NCBI GenBank assembly: GCA_964036045.1 | Contig: OZ038380.1 | Location: forward strand, 11,925,629 to 11,989,628 | DNA length: 64,000 nucleotides | Origin: Eutreptiella sp. 'Long Island Sound 2002' | Taxonomy: Eukaryota > Euglenozoa > Euglenophyceae > Eutreptiales > Eutreptiaceae | Direction: 5' to 3' | Part shown: positions 20,342-32,289 of the stretch, piece after piece | Position numbering within the stretch: the first letter of the stretch is position 1 | Layout: each line of letters opens with the position of its first letter | Translations under genes and position numbers: made by a program | The notes under the pieces: model-generated | Database searches by the model: none | What the model saw: the letters and a program-made list of their open reading frames with translations, nothing else | Told to the model about the DNA's origin: nothing

Positions 20342-22593
20342 GTGCTGTGGTGGCCACCACTGTCGCATTTTAGGAAAAAGGGAATTTTTCTTGGCCTTTC
20401 CTTGGTTTACACATCTACTTTAAAAAACCTACAGTCTCCCTCACACTGAAAAATGGGCGCTCACCATGGCTGGCGTCCTTTTGCTGCTCTGATTGTATCA
20501 TTTCCTCCCGAAGACTCAGCGCTCATGGCGCTGCCGGGGCTCCTGTGGCTTGGTTGGGTTAGATTGGGAGCATGCCAAACATGTGCATATGTATCCCTCC
20601 CTCCAAGACGCAGCGTCGACACAACCCAAACGCAAGACACATTATACACACTCGCATGGGTTCTCGTAAACCTGCTGGCGACCTGTGACCTGTCTTAGGG
20701 CGAAGGGAGTCGAAAAAGAAATTAATTTGCCCCTTGGTGGGGTCTTGGTTCTGCTCAGTCTCTCCAGGCACCTGCGTTTCGGCCCGAACACGGCCTACTC
20801 AGCGAGGCTGCGCGTGGGTATCTGCAGAGGCAGGAATGGGAGATTTATGGACGAATCCACGCAAAAACGAAGCGACGACACCAAAATCCATCAAATGACG
20901 GCCTAGAATTTTTCTGAAACGACACACCTGAGCAGAATCCAATTGTGCATCAGAAGCACATTTTTATAGAAATTATAGTCATCTCTGGATTTTTTTAATC
21001 CAGAAATTCATACACATAAAATGGCGGCGCGCAGGAGCGGCTCCTAGCGAAGCGCCGGAAAATGGAGAAATAATGGAATTATAAACGTATGTCTCACGTA
21101 GTCTTGAAAATGACGAGACACACATTAATAAATAAACATACAGATTCTACCCACACTAATAGAAGCTTCAAAGATTCAAGAATTCGAAAACCAACAAAGA
21201 AGACTTCAATGAATCAGGTATAAACTACAGGTATGTTCGTCTCGCATGCCGCATACACATTGCTCGTCTCGTGTCTCCGTGAACGAGCCTTGTAGCAGCG
21301 CTAACAAAGATAGAACGCGATAGAGGGATTGATTAGAAAGATTGCAGATGATTAGCGGTCAGATCAGGGTGATTAGACATACACACAAGTGCATTGCAAC
21401 GTTCTTCGCGTGCGCCCCTTTTGTCCTGTCACCTTGCTTCACTTCCCAGCGGTAGGTAAGGTAGGTACGCCCAGGCGGGGCCACCCCCTGGTGGAGTCAA
21501 GATTGACGCGTAGATGGGCAGGTTTGCCCACGACCCTGTCGCATACTCGTGCATGCACACACGCATTAAAGGGTAGGCCACGTGAAGTGCGCACGGTAAA
21601 CCTTGTTTAGGCTACCCAGGGGCTCCTTGGTACGTTCTTTAAGAGAACCTGAGGAGTCCCTTAACGCTTGCTTGCTTGATAAGGGTAGCTGCTCCTGCAG
21701 CGTGTTTGCGGACAGTGTATTATAGGTCACGCTGAGAAGGGTATAATACCTGGAGCGTGGCTTGGTTCCTCCGCCGCAAACGCCCTTTCATTTGCCTTTG
21801 TTTTACAGGTGGGCAGGTAGGGTGATTGGTGCAGCAGCATTTTTTTTATGCCCTGCTAAACAAGGGCGCAGATCACACAAACAAGTAACTCCGCTCCGCC
21901 TGTGGCAGAGCAGGGAGTCCGACTTCATCGACATCTGCGCCTTGCACGCGAGAGCACTCCTTCCCTCCAAGCCCTAGCAGGGGGAACGCGTTGTAGCGTC
22001 CCCTGTTAGGCCACAGTCGCTTAGCAGCGCTGTGTTCTCTTGTCATTTCACAGGAGGGTCGCTAGGACCCACGAGTCCTTTACCTTCGCAACGCCCAGTA
22101 GAGTGTGCGTGTAGGAGTGGTAGTCCTGAGTGGGGGCTAGAGCCAGTTGCCCAGTGCTCGCCCACCAGGATGGTGCCACTGTAGGGTGTGTAGGACCTGT
22201 AGGGGGTGTGTCACTGTCCCACCCTTTTCCTGCAATTTTAGCGGGGTTGGTGGGCTGTGGCAGTGGTTAGGTCAGTGTTTTGGCCACATAGCAAACGGCG
22301 TTTTCAAGCCTTCATAGCTTTTGGCCACCCCTCCCTGTAGTAGACAGATAGGTAGGGGAAACAATACCTGGATTAGCACGCTGGGTATTCCCCCAAGGTT
22401 TTGCGCCAGCACAGAAATTGGGCGCATAGGGGAGGGGAGACCCGGGGCGTACCCCGTGGCATCAAGAAGCCAACCCTCCAGGTTTAGCAAGGGCGCAGAC
22501 TTGGGTATAATTAGGACACCACTTCTGCGGCTTGCTCTCAGGACCTTAGGAATAGCACACTCACACATACGCTTTGGTAGGTAAGGGTAAGGT
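20342..22593 (-). other. Element C 3' untranslated region
   Basis: This is 2.25 kb between the end of the chromodomain frame and the polypurine tract. I see a short hairpin (TGGATT...AATCCA near 20,981-21,003) and simple G/T-rich stretches but no frame with retroviral or cellular domains. Short frames on both strands (for example minus 22,622-22,272) show no recognisable motif. Confidence 0.5.
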
Positions 22594-25500
22594 TCAGTCC
22601 CTAGCTTTAGTCTTGGAGGCAAGCGTCTCAGCGAGCCTCAGCAACTCACCAAGGTTGTTCTGGGACAAGTAGTCAACCAGAACTGAGTTTAGGCGTCCCT
22701 CAGGTAGAACAAATGCAGAGAAGGGCTCCCAGGTGGACTCTTCGACTCCAAACCCTTCCCAGAGGGTGAGGAAGCGCCAACCCTGGCGATAGCGGTGGCG
22801 TAGGACAGACTTCACCAGGTAGAAGCCCTCCTTAGCCATCTCCTCGGCGTTCATGTCGGGGAGTTCACCTTCAACTTCCATAGGGCTGGCAGCCCCTTGT
22901 AGGTCCAGAGCGGCGATTTCCTCGTCGTTCAGCTCCCACTCCTCCCCACAGAGGTCTTCAGGATCATGGTAGCGCTTCAGGTGTTGAGCAGCGCACACCA
23001 GGGTCCCCCCTAGACGGGGAGAACACCGCACGGTGATAGGGTGTCCATCCACAGATAGGATCTTGTACGGCCCGAAGTATGGGTCATCGCTGGTAGAGCG
23101 TGGCCAGGCGGGTAGTCGACTGTGGTGCACCAGCACCCAGTCCCCCTCTTGGTAGGTGGCCGGTACACGGTGCTTGTTCTTCTTGTTCCACTGACGCTCC
23201 CTCACTCTCTGGAGCATAGCCTTGGCCTTGTCCTCCTTCGCTTGTTGCTCTTGGACCCAGGTTAGGGTTAGAAGAATGGGTGTCCTCTGGATAGGGGGCA
23301 TGTAGGAACCACGCCGGGCGCCCCATGAATAGCTCATGTGGCGAGTAGCCAGTAGCTGAACTCTCTTGGGAGTTCATCATCAAGGATATGACGGGGAGTA
23401 GTCTCACCCAGTCTCTGGTGCGTTCAGTTTTGCACCATATCCTGACGTTCTCCTTCAGGACACGAATCTGTCGCTCACATAGGGGGTTGCTCGTGTGAGA
23501 GTAGGGAATCCCCGTAGACACCTGGACATTGAGGGATCTCAGGACCCTCTTGTACCAGCCAGTATCTGAGCGTACTCGTACGTCCTCATCGGAGTTGATC
23601 TCCTTGGGCGCCCCATAGACACAAAACCACTCCTCCAGGAGTATCTTGATAGTCTCCTCTCCGGTAATGTGCTTGGTACATGGGAACACCCTGGTAAACC
23701 TGGTCAACCCACAGGTTACCACGAGGGCGAAGTCATAGCCCCCGAACTTCGGCATCTCCGTGTAGTCCACGTATAGAACACTGTTAGCACAGTGAGGGAT
23801 GGGCAGGGTCGAGTAGAGACCTCTGTCCCTGATATCCCCTGGTTTACAGGACCTGCACGGGCACTTGTCCACGATAGGCTGGAGCGTCTTCCGCAGTTGG
23901 TCGTCAGTCCACGTAGTGTGGAACCACTGCTTGAACAGCCTCAGGGTACGGTCAGCACCCACATGACCACTGGACTCATGGGTCCACTTCAGCAGCGCTG
24001 GGACTCGGTCACTAGGCACCACGATGCGGTCCTCGTGCCCGAGGTAGCTCTTGTCCCGCTTCCACTGGTCTTGGTTGACCAGGAGGGGTTCAAGGCGTTT
24101 CTCCAGGCGCCGGTAGATATCCCCAAACTCCTGTAGATACTCCGATTGTTAGAGTCCATCCAGGGGGCGTATCATGGTCATGTTCAGGTCCAGATGTACG
24201 TCCATACGGCTGAACGCCTCCTTAGCCAGCGTTTCAGACCGGGCACCAATCAGGGCGTCGAAGTTGTTGCGGCTGATGTAGTCGGCACACTCGTTCTTCA
24301 CTCCCTGGATATGGTGTACCGTCAGCCGTAGTTGACTGAGGTAGGTCCACCAGCGCCGTAGCTTGGCCTTCTCCGGTGGGGGACCCTTCTGGAAACTGCG
24401 GACCGGTTCTTGGTCGCATAGCCAGACCACAGGGTTACTCCCCAACAGTCGTGCTTGTGAGGATAGCACCAGCATACCCGCGAGCAATTCCTGCTCATAG
24501 GTGGAGTAGTTCCCCCTGGCCTGGTTCCACTTCCAGTTCCAGTGGCCCAGAGGTACTAGGACCCACTTGTCGTCAGGGTAGCTGTGCTTGAGGGTTCCGT
24601 CTCGGTTGACACCTTCCGTCCCCCATTGGGAAATGGCCGAGTCGAACTCCTCCTTCTCTAGTGCTTGCCATTGGAACAACGTTCCACCACCGCCCACATT
24701 GCTGGCGTCGGTCACCAGGATAATCTCCCCTTGTGCCCTAGGCACGCCCAAGCACTTAGCGTTGGCTACCTTGTCTTTGAGCTCGTCAAACGCTTGTTGC
24801 TCTTGTGGGCCCCAGCGCCAAGTAGTACTCTTCTTGATCAAGTCCGTCAGAACGGCGCTGGTATAGGTGAAGTTCTTGATGTGGCGGCGATAGAAGTTGC
24901 ACGCCCCAATGAAACTGCGTACATCATGAAGTCCATTCTTGGGGTCTTCGTGTCGTACCTTGGCATCCATCAGGGGTTTGGCCTTAGAGGCCACTGGGGT
25001 CCACCACCCATAGCCAACGTCAAACCTCAGGTACTGCATGGTCTCCTGCATGAACTCACACTTCTCCAGCTTGAGTCGTGTGTGGTTCTCCTGGCAGACC
25101 GCAAAGAACTCACCCAAGAGGATTAGGTGATCCTCCTGGGTATTTGTCCCGAGGCATACATCGTCGATGTGAGCCTCCTGCACCTTAGGTCTCCTTCGTA
25201 GGATGGACAAGATCTTGTTCATCAGCTCTTGGAACAGAGCGGGTGCGTTAGCCATGCCGAATGGCATGACCTTCCACTTGAATACCCTCCCCTGAGGGGT
25301 GATGAAGGCCAGTAGTTCCTGCGCGTTGGGCGTCAGGTCCACTTGCCAGAATCCACTTCGCTTGTTCATCTTGGTCTTGTAGCGACAGGAGGCTATCTTC
25401 TCCAGGGTAGACTCCATATTGGGAATGGACCCTGAGTGGTTCAGCGTCTTCTTGTTCAGCTCTCCATAGTCCACTACCAGCCGTTTGGCTGTAGACCCAG

Positions 25501-26293
25501 GTTTAGCCACCAGGAAACAGGGGCTGCAGTGTAGGGGGTAGTCCCCGTCCTTGTACTCCAGGACTAGGCCAGCGTCGATACATTCTTGTATCTGTCGCTC
25601 GATCTCGTCGGCCTGCTCTTTAGGAGCTGGATAGGGTCTCCTCCGAATCTTATGACCCACGAACTCGGGTTTCAGCTTGAGGTCCATCTGTACCAGCTTG
25701 TCGCATGAGGCTGGAGGGGGTAGTTCTCCGAAAACCTCCAGATAGGTCCTTATCAGCTTCTGTACCCGCGGGTCCAATACCTTGATCTTGTCCTCCATGT
25801 CCTCGTCAGAGTGTAAGTTGCTTGCCCCTTGAATAGACGTCGGGAGGTGGTCCTCCACCGACTCTTCGCCCGCGGTAGCATCCTTCAGCCCTTGGTAGGC
25901 ATATAGAAGGTCTTGCTCGACCATCTCCGGTGGACGATGGCAACATAGGCACGCTCGAGGGGGTTCACATACACATTCCTCCGAGAGGTCGTCCTCCTCT
26001 GGGGTCCTCACATGGGCGCCCCACATGCTCTTCATGAGCTTGAGATCTACCTCCCTTTGCCAGGTGGTGATCTTCTGTTTGAGGTCCTCCTTCAATTGGG
26101 ATAGGTCTCCCATACGTCCTTGCTTCAGTGGCCACGAGCTGCGGGTAGGCTTCGCGTAGCATAGCTTTTTCGCCACCAACTTCCTCTTGGAATCCACATA
26201 CTCCCTGAGCCTGGATTGAGGGTCCAGCTCTTCATCCACGGGGTCTTCCACCCTCATGGAGAGTAGGGGTTTTAGTGGGGCGACGTACTCGGC
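22594..26293 (-). pseudogene. pol: Element C pol: RT, RNase H, integrase, chromodomain
   Basis: On the minus strand the 702-codon piece from 26,257 carries a reverse transcriptase (RLVVDYGELNK; KMNKRSGFWQVDL, where the motif A catalytic Asp is Asn; AHIDDVCLG near residue 363) and RNase H (VTDASNVGGG near 512). A TAA at 24,149 is followed in frame by the integrase. That has an HHCC finger (HESSGH...CPCRSC), then VDYTEM, INSDEDV and NPLCERQIRVLKE, which supply the D, D and E. Near 23,270 a frameshift occurs at a short telomere-like CTAACCCTAACC. The final frame encodes the integrase C-terminus and a chromodomain (WRFLTLWEGFGVEESTWEP). The Asn in motif A and the lesions suggest a dead enzyme. 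The upstream part of the frame joins the protease across element D. Confidence 0.88.
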
Positions 26294-26298
26294 GTTCT

Positions 26299-26327
26299 CT
26301 TAGGCGGCTCAAGTTGCATGGTCAAAA
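26299..26327 (+). repeat. Element D left terminal inverted repeat
   Basis: This 29-bp repeat begins CTTAGGCGGCTCAAG and ends TGGTCAAAA. It is the exact reverse complement of 33,149-33,177, and the match stops sharply after AAAA on both sides. Confidence 0.95.
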
Positions 26328-27284
26328 TGCGCCCAAGACTGCCTCTCTACGGCACTGCGAAAAAATAGTCCTTTTGGGGGGGACGTAAAACGCAAGAACC
26401 AAAAATCCCGTGAAAAGCAATTAACCGGTCCATTTTCCTTTATTTTCAACAAAACCGACTGCCCGGGAAAATGATTTATTTCCACCAGAATGAACTTCTT
26501 TTTTGGGAAACCCACGACTTTTTGTTTCTTCTACCATTTATGCTTTGCAATAAAAACACCCGTGAGTGTAAGTGCAAGGTCTATTGTTTGTTTCTTTTTC
26601 TCGGGTCTCTTGAGTTGCCTTGATTGGCAAAGCCTGCTGCTTGTTTGCTTGCTTGTTTCACACGGTGCCTGCTGGTTTTACCGGAAGCCAAATCACTCCT
26701 CAAAGCAGTACATGCAAGACACCCATATCCCACAGCAGTAACGTACAAGAGTCAAATATGTCGTGAACCGGATCCAGTCACAGTAGCAGTGTTGATGGCG
26801 GCACCAATAGCAGCAATGGCGGCAAGAGACAATTCAAGGGCTCATCATACCCTATATAAATACATAGCATCAGGGGCTGAATTGTCTTGCGGGAATACTA
26901 TGCACGCATCGAAAGGTCGCAAATATTATGCATGCACCGAGAAGCGCTCACAGAAAAGGCGGGAAATTATGGTCACTATTACCCGGCGCGACCTCTGTAG
27001 ACGAGCGCTTCTGTCGCTAATGGTAGCGTTTGACGGCCGCAGTTACAGTGAGCTGTCAATCTTTTGGAAAACCATTTTTCGAAAACCATGTTGCACGCAG
27101 CACCACAAGAAGCATTTTTTGGTACCACTTCTTTGCACGAGGCCTCGCGCAAACACCAACACAACAGCGCAATAAAATGCATCACAGAGAAAAATGTGCC
27201 GCACAAGGTGACAGCATAAAGGTCGTCGAAGAGGAATGCATAGCGCGAGCCCTCGCACATAATATATCAGAACAAGCGAAGAAA
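26328..27284 (-). other. Element D left subterminal region
   Basis: About 950 bp lie between the left TIR and the stop codon of the ParB-like gene, probably its 3' untranslated region plus the transposon end. It contains two degenerate copies of the D palindrome (27,135-27,150 and 27,243-27,258). A plus-strand open frame at 26,624-27,175 has no recognisable domain and overlaps both palindromes, so I do not call it a gene. Confidence 0.5.
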
Positions 27285-30068
27285 TTACTTTTTCTTCGGG
27301 ACAGCTTGCATCTTAGAACCCATAGCCTTAGCAACGGTCGTGTTACCCTTAGGAGGTGGCTTTGCGGGCGCGCTTCTTGGTTGGGACTGACGGGCTGGCT
27401 GCTTGAATGGAGCTCGGGCCCCGGTTTCCTCGGACCTCGGCTTCGCTGCCACTTTCTTCGCTGCCTTGCCCTGGGAGACCTGCGCTTCCTCCTCCTCTTC
27501 TTCCTCGCTCTCCTCCTCTTCATCCCCATCGCTCTCGTCGGATTCTGCACCGGTAACCGACTTCGCTGCCTGAGGCTTGGAGGCAGTCTTCTTCTTCTTG
27601 GGGGCTGGTTCCCCACCAGTAGACTTCCGCTTTGCAGGGGCCAGTGCTTCTGCAGCTTGACCTTTCTCAACAGTCTCTTCCTCCTTCAGCGACAACGCCT
27701 CATTACCCACCTTGTCATCGCAAACCCATAGGGGAATACCACGGTTTGCCCAGTTGGCTTGCTGGTCCCAATCACCAGACGCGTGCAGTTTCGACTCTTG
27801 TGTCAATACGTGGTTCAACTGAGTCTGCACCCTGTTGACCCAATCGGAGAGATTGTCGGAGGTAACACCAAGAAGGTACATGCGAGAATCCAGCTCGACG
27901 GACGCGATCTTGCACACCAGATCCGGCTGATGATCAATGAACACAAACGCAGGCTTGAAGGTCTTATCCTGCTTCAGGTGAAAGAGGTGAGTGTCGAAAT
28001 ACCACATAACCGTCGTTATCGGAAGGTGACCGCCAAATTCAGCAGGCTCCATCTCCGCTACTTGAGGAGGTCAAAACGTCAGATAATTCGGAATCTGCAA
28101 TGAGGGAGAAGTTATTGCGCGAGGCCTCGCGCAAAGAGCGGACGTAATGAGGGAATTATACCTTTCTCGACGGGCTATCCGATGACGCCACCAGCAACCA
28201 GCGAACGTCAAACGTTGTAAGATCCCCTGCAGGCTTCGGTTTGACTGGCCAACTGAAGATGGGAATAAGCAACATGTGGCCAATGCGCGGCGCGTTGAAA
28301 TCATCGTTGAGACGCCTCTCTGTTTCCGTTTCCAGCACGTGGAACATGTTCTCAGCAACAGTTTTGGAGCCGCAGACAAGGGTATCGGCACGCGCCATCT
28401 TTTCATACAGCCAGGCTGGGCACATCGTCTCAGGAGCAAGATGTTCAAATATGTCGCCGTTGATGATAATCAGGTTCTTGTCAATCTCCATGAACCGCTT
28501 CGGAGGTTCCTGGTTCAACGCTGCAATTCGGGTCGCCTTAACTGTGATAGTTTGACTCAATGATGGATCCTGCTGTTCCACTGTCTTGAAGTCACCAGTA
28601 ACGCCAGCAGGTGGGGGGACCACACGGCTCTTGGTAGGCTCTTGACCCAGGAGTTTTTGGACGTTGAGGATTTTCAGAGGGGCGGGTTTGCCTTTCTCTG
28701 CCACCTGCCACAGTGGTGCGCGAATCATGGATTTCCATGCCGGCCATGGACCGCGACTTTTGCCTTCAGACTCACGCCAATAGCCCCATGTACCAAGAGT
28801 CACCTTCAGGGCAGGCCTTCCAAGTGCAGCAACCTCTTTGCGGGTCCGCATGTCTTTGGCTAAACAACAGAAGTGGAGAAAGTGCGGCGCACTGATGCAG
28901 AAATGGAACCCAAGTCGCGTCGATGGTACACACCTTTCTCAGGTCGTACGTACTGGCCGTTGTGCGGGTGGTCCAGATGCATTGAGACCCACTGCTCAAG
29001 GATGATGTCGTCAAACGAATTCTGCAAGGTTTCAAGGGTTGTTTTTTCTTCCTGCATCACTTCTGCCACTTTGTTGTAGAACTCCGGCAACAGGATCCCG
29101 TCCAGTTTCTTCAGCGCTTTCTTCGTGACTTTCTCCCCTTTGTCGTGGAACTTCTGCAGACCTTTCACAGCTTCCGGACAAGCATAGTAGGCAAACGTCA
29201 TAAAATCTTTCCACAATTTATACGTTTTGTCCTGAAAGTGACAACGTTATGCGCGAGGCCTCGCGCAACGAAGAGCGCCGAAACAACGATTAATGAACAT
29301 ACGAATTGACCAGGCTGCTTCAGTTCAGCGGTTGGAACCAGGGCACTCATCTGCACAGCATCCACAATGGCGATCTTGAGATTGTTGTACGTGTCAGGTA
29401 GGCCTCGCCGCCGCTGATCTTCAACACATCGAATGAGGTTATCTGCTGCCTCATACAGCGGAATTGGCTCAATGTCTTGTGCGCTTCCTTGTGCTTGTCC
29501 CGCCAGCTTTGCACGGAAGGCCCACGGTGTCGTAGGCTTTAGAATATCGGCGATGCATGTAGTATGCCACTGCTGCAGATCCAGACACGCGGTGCGTCGC
29601 TTCACCCGAATCTTCGCAACCGCTTCCACGCTGTGCTGTCCAGATACACACCAATAATCGCCATCTGCAAATATGAGACACGTCTTTGCGCGAGGGCTCG
29701 CGCAACGAGAAGAGCGAAAAATCGGTTGGTAACATACTATTATCTTCCCAGAGAACGACGTGTAATGGGCCTGTTGGCGGTGCTGCTTCGAGTGACTCAA
29801 TACGCTTCTGCAGTAACTTCGCATCTCTCCGTCTGATCTGCCCCTTTGTCTTCTCCTGGTCGATTCTCACGCTGTCCAGCTCAACCTCCACCTGCCTCCC
29901 GTCCGGCTTCAGGTGGTCCTCGATGTCAGTACCCAAGGTTAAGCCAGGATCTGGTGTTTCCTTCTTCTTACGCCCCTTCTTTGGTGTTCCAGCCTCCGAT
30001 CCTGAGGTCCCAGGGTCATAGTCGGTATCTTCTCGTTCCTCGGCTGTTTTTTGGGCGGGGCTTGCCAT
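27285..30068 (-). CDS. Element D multi-exon gene with ParB-like N-terminal domain
   Basis: Five exons on the minus strand are inferred from splice signals and matching phases: 30,068-29,738, 29,664-29,303, 29,231-28,934, 28,859-28,162 and 28,094-27,285. The first four join to 563 codons. Residues 58-130 show the ParB/sulfiredoxin pattern: VELDSVRID, then GQIRRRD, SLEAAPPTGPLHVV and, across the first splice, GDYWCVSGQHSVEAVAKI, the position of the G-R/H-R-x-x-A nucleotide-binding motif. The middle (about 130-560) has no motif I know. Exon 5 holds a TGA at 28,071-28,073 after seven codons, then stays open for about 260 codons with an acidic run and a Lys/Pro/Ala-rich tail like nuclear proteins. 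Either the protein ends there or the TGA is a lesion. A DNA-binding or nuclease role in transposition is inference. Confidence 0.6.
28095..28161 (-). other. Intron 4 of the D ParB-like gene (palindrome-bearing)
   Basis: It runs from GTATAATTCC to CTCATTGCAG, 67 bp, phase 0. It carries CGCTCTT followed by the perfect TTGCGCGAGGCCTCGCGCAA. The size and internal layout match introns 1 and 2. The alternative acceptor just before ATG 28,052 would avoid the TGA but gives an atypical 109-bp intron. Confidence 0.55.
28860..28933 (-). other. Intron 3 of the D ParB-like gene
   Basis: It is 74 bp, with a GTGTGT donor and an acceptor after CTGTTGTTTAG, phase 1 on both sides (rebuilding an Ala codon). 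It lacks the common palindrome but contains a different one, AGTGCGGCGCACT, at a similar position. Confidence 0.65.
29232..29302 (-). other. Intron 2 of the D ParB-like gene (palindrome-bearing)
   Basis: It is 71 bp, from GTATGTTC to CACTTTCAG, phase 0. It contains CGCTCTTCG directly followed by the palindrome GCGCGAGGCCTCGCGC. Removing it fuses PGQF to DKTYKLWKD without a stop. Confidence 0.7.
29665..29737 (-). other. Intron 1 of the D ParB-like gene (palindrome-bearing)
   Basis: It is 73 bp, from GTATGTTACC to ATATTTGCAG, phase 1. It contains CGCTCTTCTCG followed by a one-mismatch copy of the palindrome. Splicing joins LWEDN to GDYWCVSGQHS, which completes the ParB-like domain and is the best support for the intron. 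Confidence 0.75.
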
Positions 30069-30303
30069 TCTGCGATAAGAGGAAAGCCTGTATTGAAGGA
30101 AACATAACATTAAAAATGGGTAAAATCGTCGTCGATAATGCATATTTCGGGTGCTTTTAGCGAATACGAGTACAGTATGGTTGAGAATGCAAAACTGAAG
30201 GGGCACGCCACTGTTTTTGACTGACAACCTTGCGTGAGGCCTCGCGCAAGAGAGGGGGTGTACTAACCTGTTGTTTCATGCTGTTTGCGCGAGGCCTCGC
30301 GCA

Positions 30304-32289
30304 TCACTGCATGTTCTCCAATCTTCTTCGAACGTTTCGCAGCGTGTTGACCTCTCTCTGTTCCTCTAACACACTGCGTTGGGGGATCAGCTCCGACAGT
30401 TTTCGCTTGAAACCAGCCTTAAGTGGCCCCTGCTGCGTTAGCACCAACAACACAGACACAAGGACTTGTTTGTAGTGGTTAGAACCCTTTGGAATTAGAA
30501 GAGACGGTGGAAAGTTAGGTACACCCCTGCGCGGCCAATGCGCCTGAGTTGCACAAGTAGGCTCAGCACACCACCTAACCCAAGGCACATATACACGCTC
30601 TGCGTTCAAGTAAGCAGTTAACCGCTGACGCACGGAATTGACAAAGGAATTGGGGATTTTACAGACGTTCACCCTGTGACCTTCTTTGCGGATAGTGATG
30701 AGCTGATACAGATCGTCAACATCTTCAATGGTTACTGCACCTCTGTTCTGGCCCTTCTTTGTTACAAGGCTGGAAAGCAGACTTTCGCAAAATTCCTCGG
30801 CAAAAGCCTGTCCAGGCATGGCTGTGTGCCACGCAGTGTGGCACACTAGCGCAGTTGCAACAGTGCGTTCGTATTTTAAAAGTGTGTCCCCCATGTTCAA
30901 ACGGTCTAACAGACACATAACAATCTGCAATCCCTCAGAAGCAAAAACACCCGTGTTGGCCGTCTCCCCAGCCCAGTTGCACTGCCTAACGAGGTGTCCC
31001 AGGTCCAGTAACATGGGACAGTATTGTGTTAACAGAACCTGCATGGCCTTACACACAGCGTAACGGAGGCGACTTCGCCGATTTGCAGGACGTGCCAGCT
31101 CAAGGGAACGACATTTTCGGTTAAGGCGCCGTATGTGGGGGCCCATACCCAACAGCAGTGCACCAACAGTTATCTCCATTGTGATCAGCTTGGGAAAACA
31201 GGGGACTGTGTCACCGCTGCGCAACAAACCCTTACGGAAAAAAGTCACAATCGGCCAAAATGAGCGAAACGTTTGTGTAACGCAAAATTTGTACGCGTGC
31301 CAGAAACCATATAATATAGGGTGTGAACGCAAAAAAAGCCGGACGTTCCAACCCGTTGTTTTTTCACCGTACATCATCTTACAAATGCGGTAATGGATGT
31401 TCTCATCACATAAGACAGGGACAACTGGTCGGCTGTGTTGCGCCAAGTCCCTAGTAAATTGCAGTAGGTTAAGAAGCGATACGTTGCCGCTTACCTTTTC
31501 TTTGCTTAGACAGAGGGGTCGCCAATGTGGTCTCTTGGCAGGTACAGGGCGAATAATGTCAAGCGGTGCCCTAATGTTTCGCACAACAGGTCGCGTGCTT
31601 GCAAATCCTAGGTCCTGCAGGATACGTGCAAACGTTCCCTCGGTGTTTCCCAGCATGCGTGCAACAATAGGAACACGCCGTTCAAGGTCTTCCAGGCTAG
31701 GATGACCATGCCAGTAGCGGGGTGCATCCTTGAGTAGCAACACAGCCAACGCTGTTGCGTTCAGGCTTTTGTCGTTCTTGTCGGGATTTGTGGTAAACTG
31801 TTTGTTGTACCAGTTGTCCATCCACAACACAACCCACTGCTGGTAAATTGTGTCCCATGTAGTCTGTAACCTGACTGCAGCCTTCTCCTTCAGCGAAGGT
31901 GCGCTGTATCGCGCCAGACCTGACCTTGCTAAAATGCGACGCTGCGCCCTACTTCCCTCTACCGCAACAACCGACTTTGGTTTTCCCTGGTATGGAACTG
32001 CGCGGTGGCGCATCAGCAAATAGAGGCGCCAGGCCTCCTCTATCAAAACACCAACCCATCACTTCCCTTCTGCCGCAATCGCCTTTTCAACGCTGCAACG
32101 CGTTTGTTCATTTTTGCGCAGACGCAGAAAAAACACAAACAACAATCGCGCGCCCTCGTCCCCCTGTTCTAGCCCTTCCCACAGTTCTTCTGCCGTGTGG
32201 TACGGCGGTTCCTCTGAGCAGACATCGCGGAAAACTCCGGATGCTGCGGCCACTGTCTTCTCGAGGTCCACCTCTTTTCGCAGGGGCAT
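30304..32289 (-). pseudogene. Element D orphan gene, 661 codons with one internal TGA; possible transposase
   Basis: ATG 32,289 opens a 76-codon frame that ends at TGA 32,059-32,061; the same phase then stays open for 584 more codons to TGA 30,304-30,306. Four codons (WVGV) link the TGA to the long open part, so I treat it as one gene with a nonsense codon. The sequence has no family I recognise. Features that recall DDE/RNase H-fold transposases are acidic residues in hydrophobic contexts (VVLWMDN near residue 158, VPVLCDENIHYR near 295) and a W-H-x-x-K cluster (LYGFWHAYKF near 330). An Arg/Lys-rich segment around 400 and the C-terminus are basic. It is the longest frame in D, so a transposase role is plausible, but that is inference. 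Confidence 0.5.

Noticed and set aside
26624-27175. 183-codon plus-strand frame in the left part of element D
   Set aside because: It has no recognisable domain, overlaps two palindromes that avoid coding DNA elsewhere in D, and opposes the direction of both D genes.
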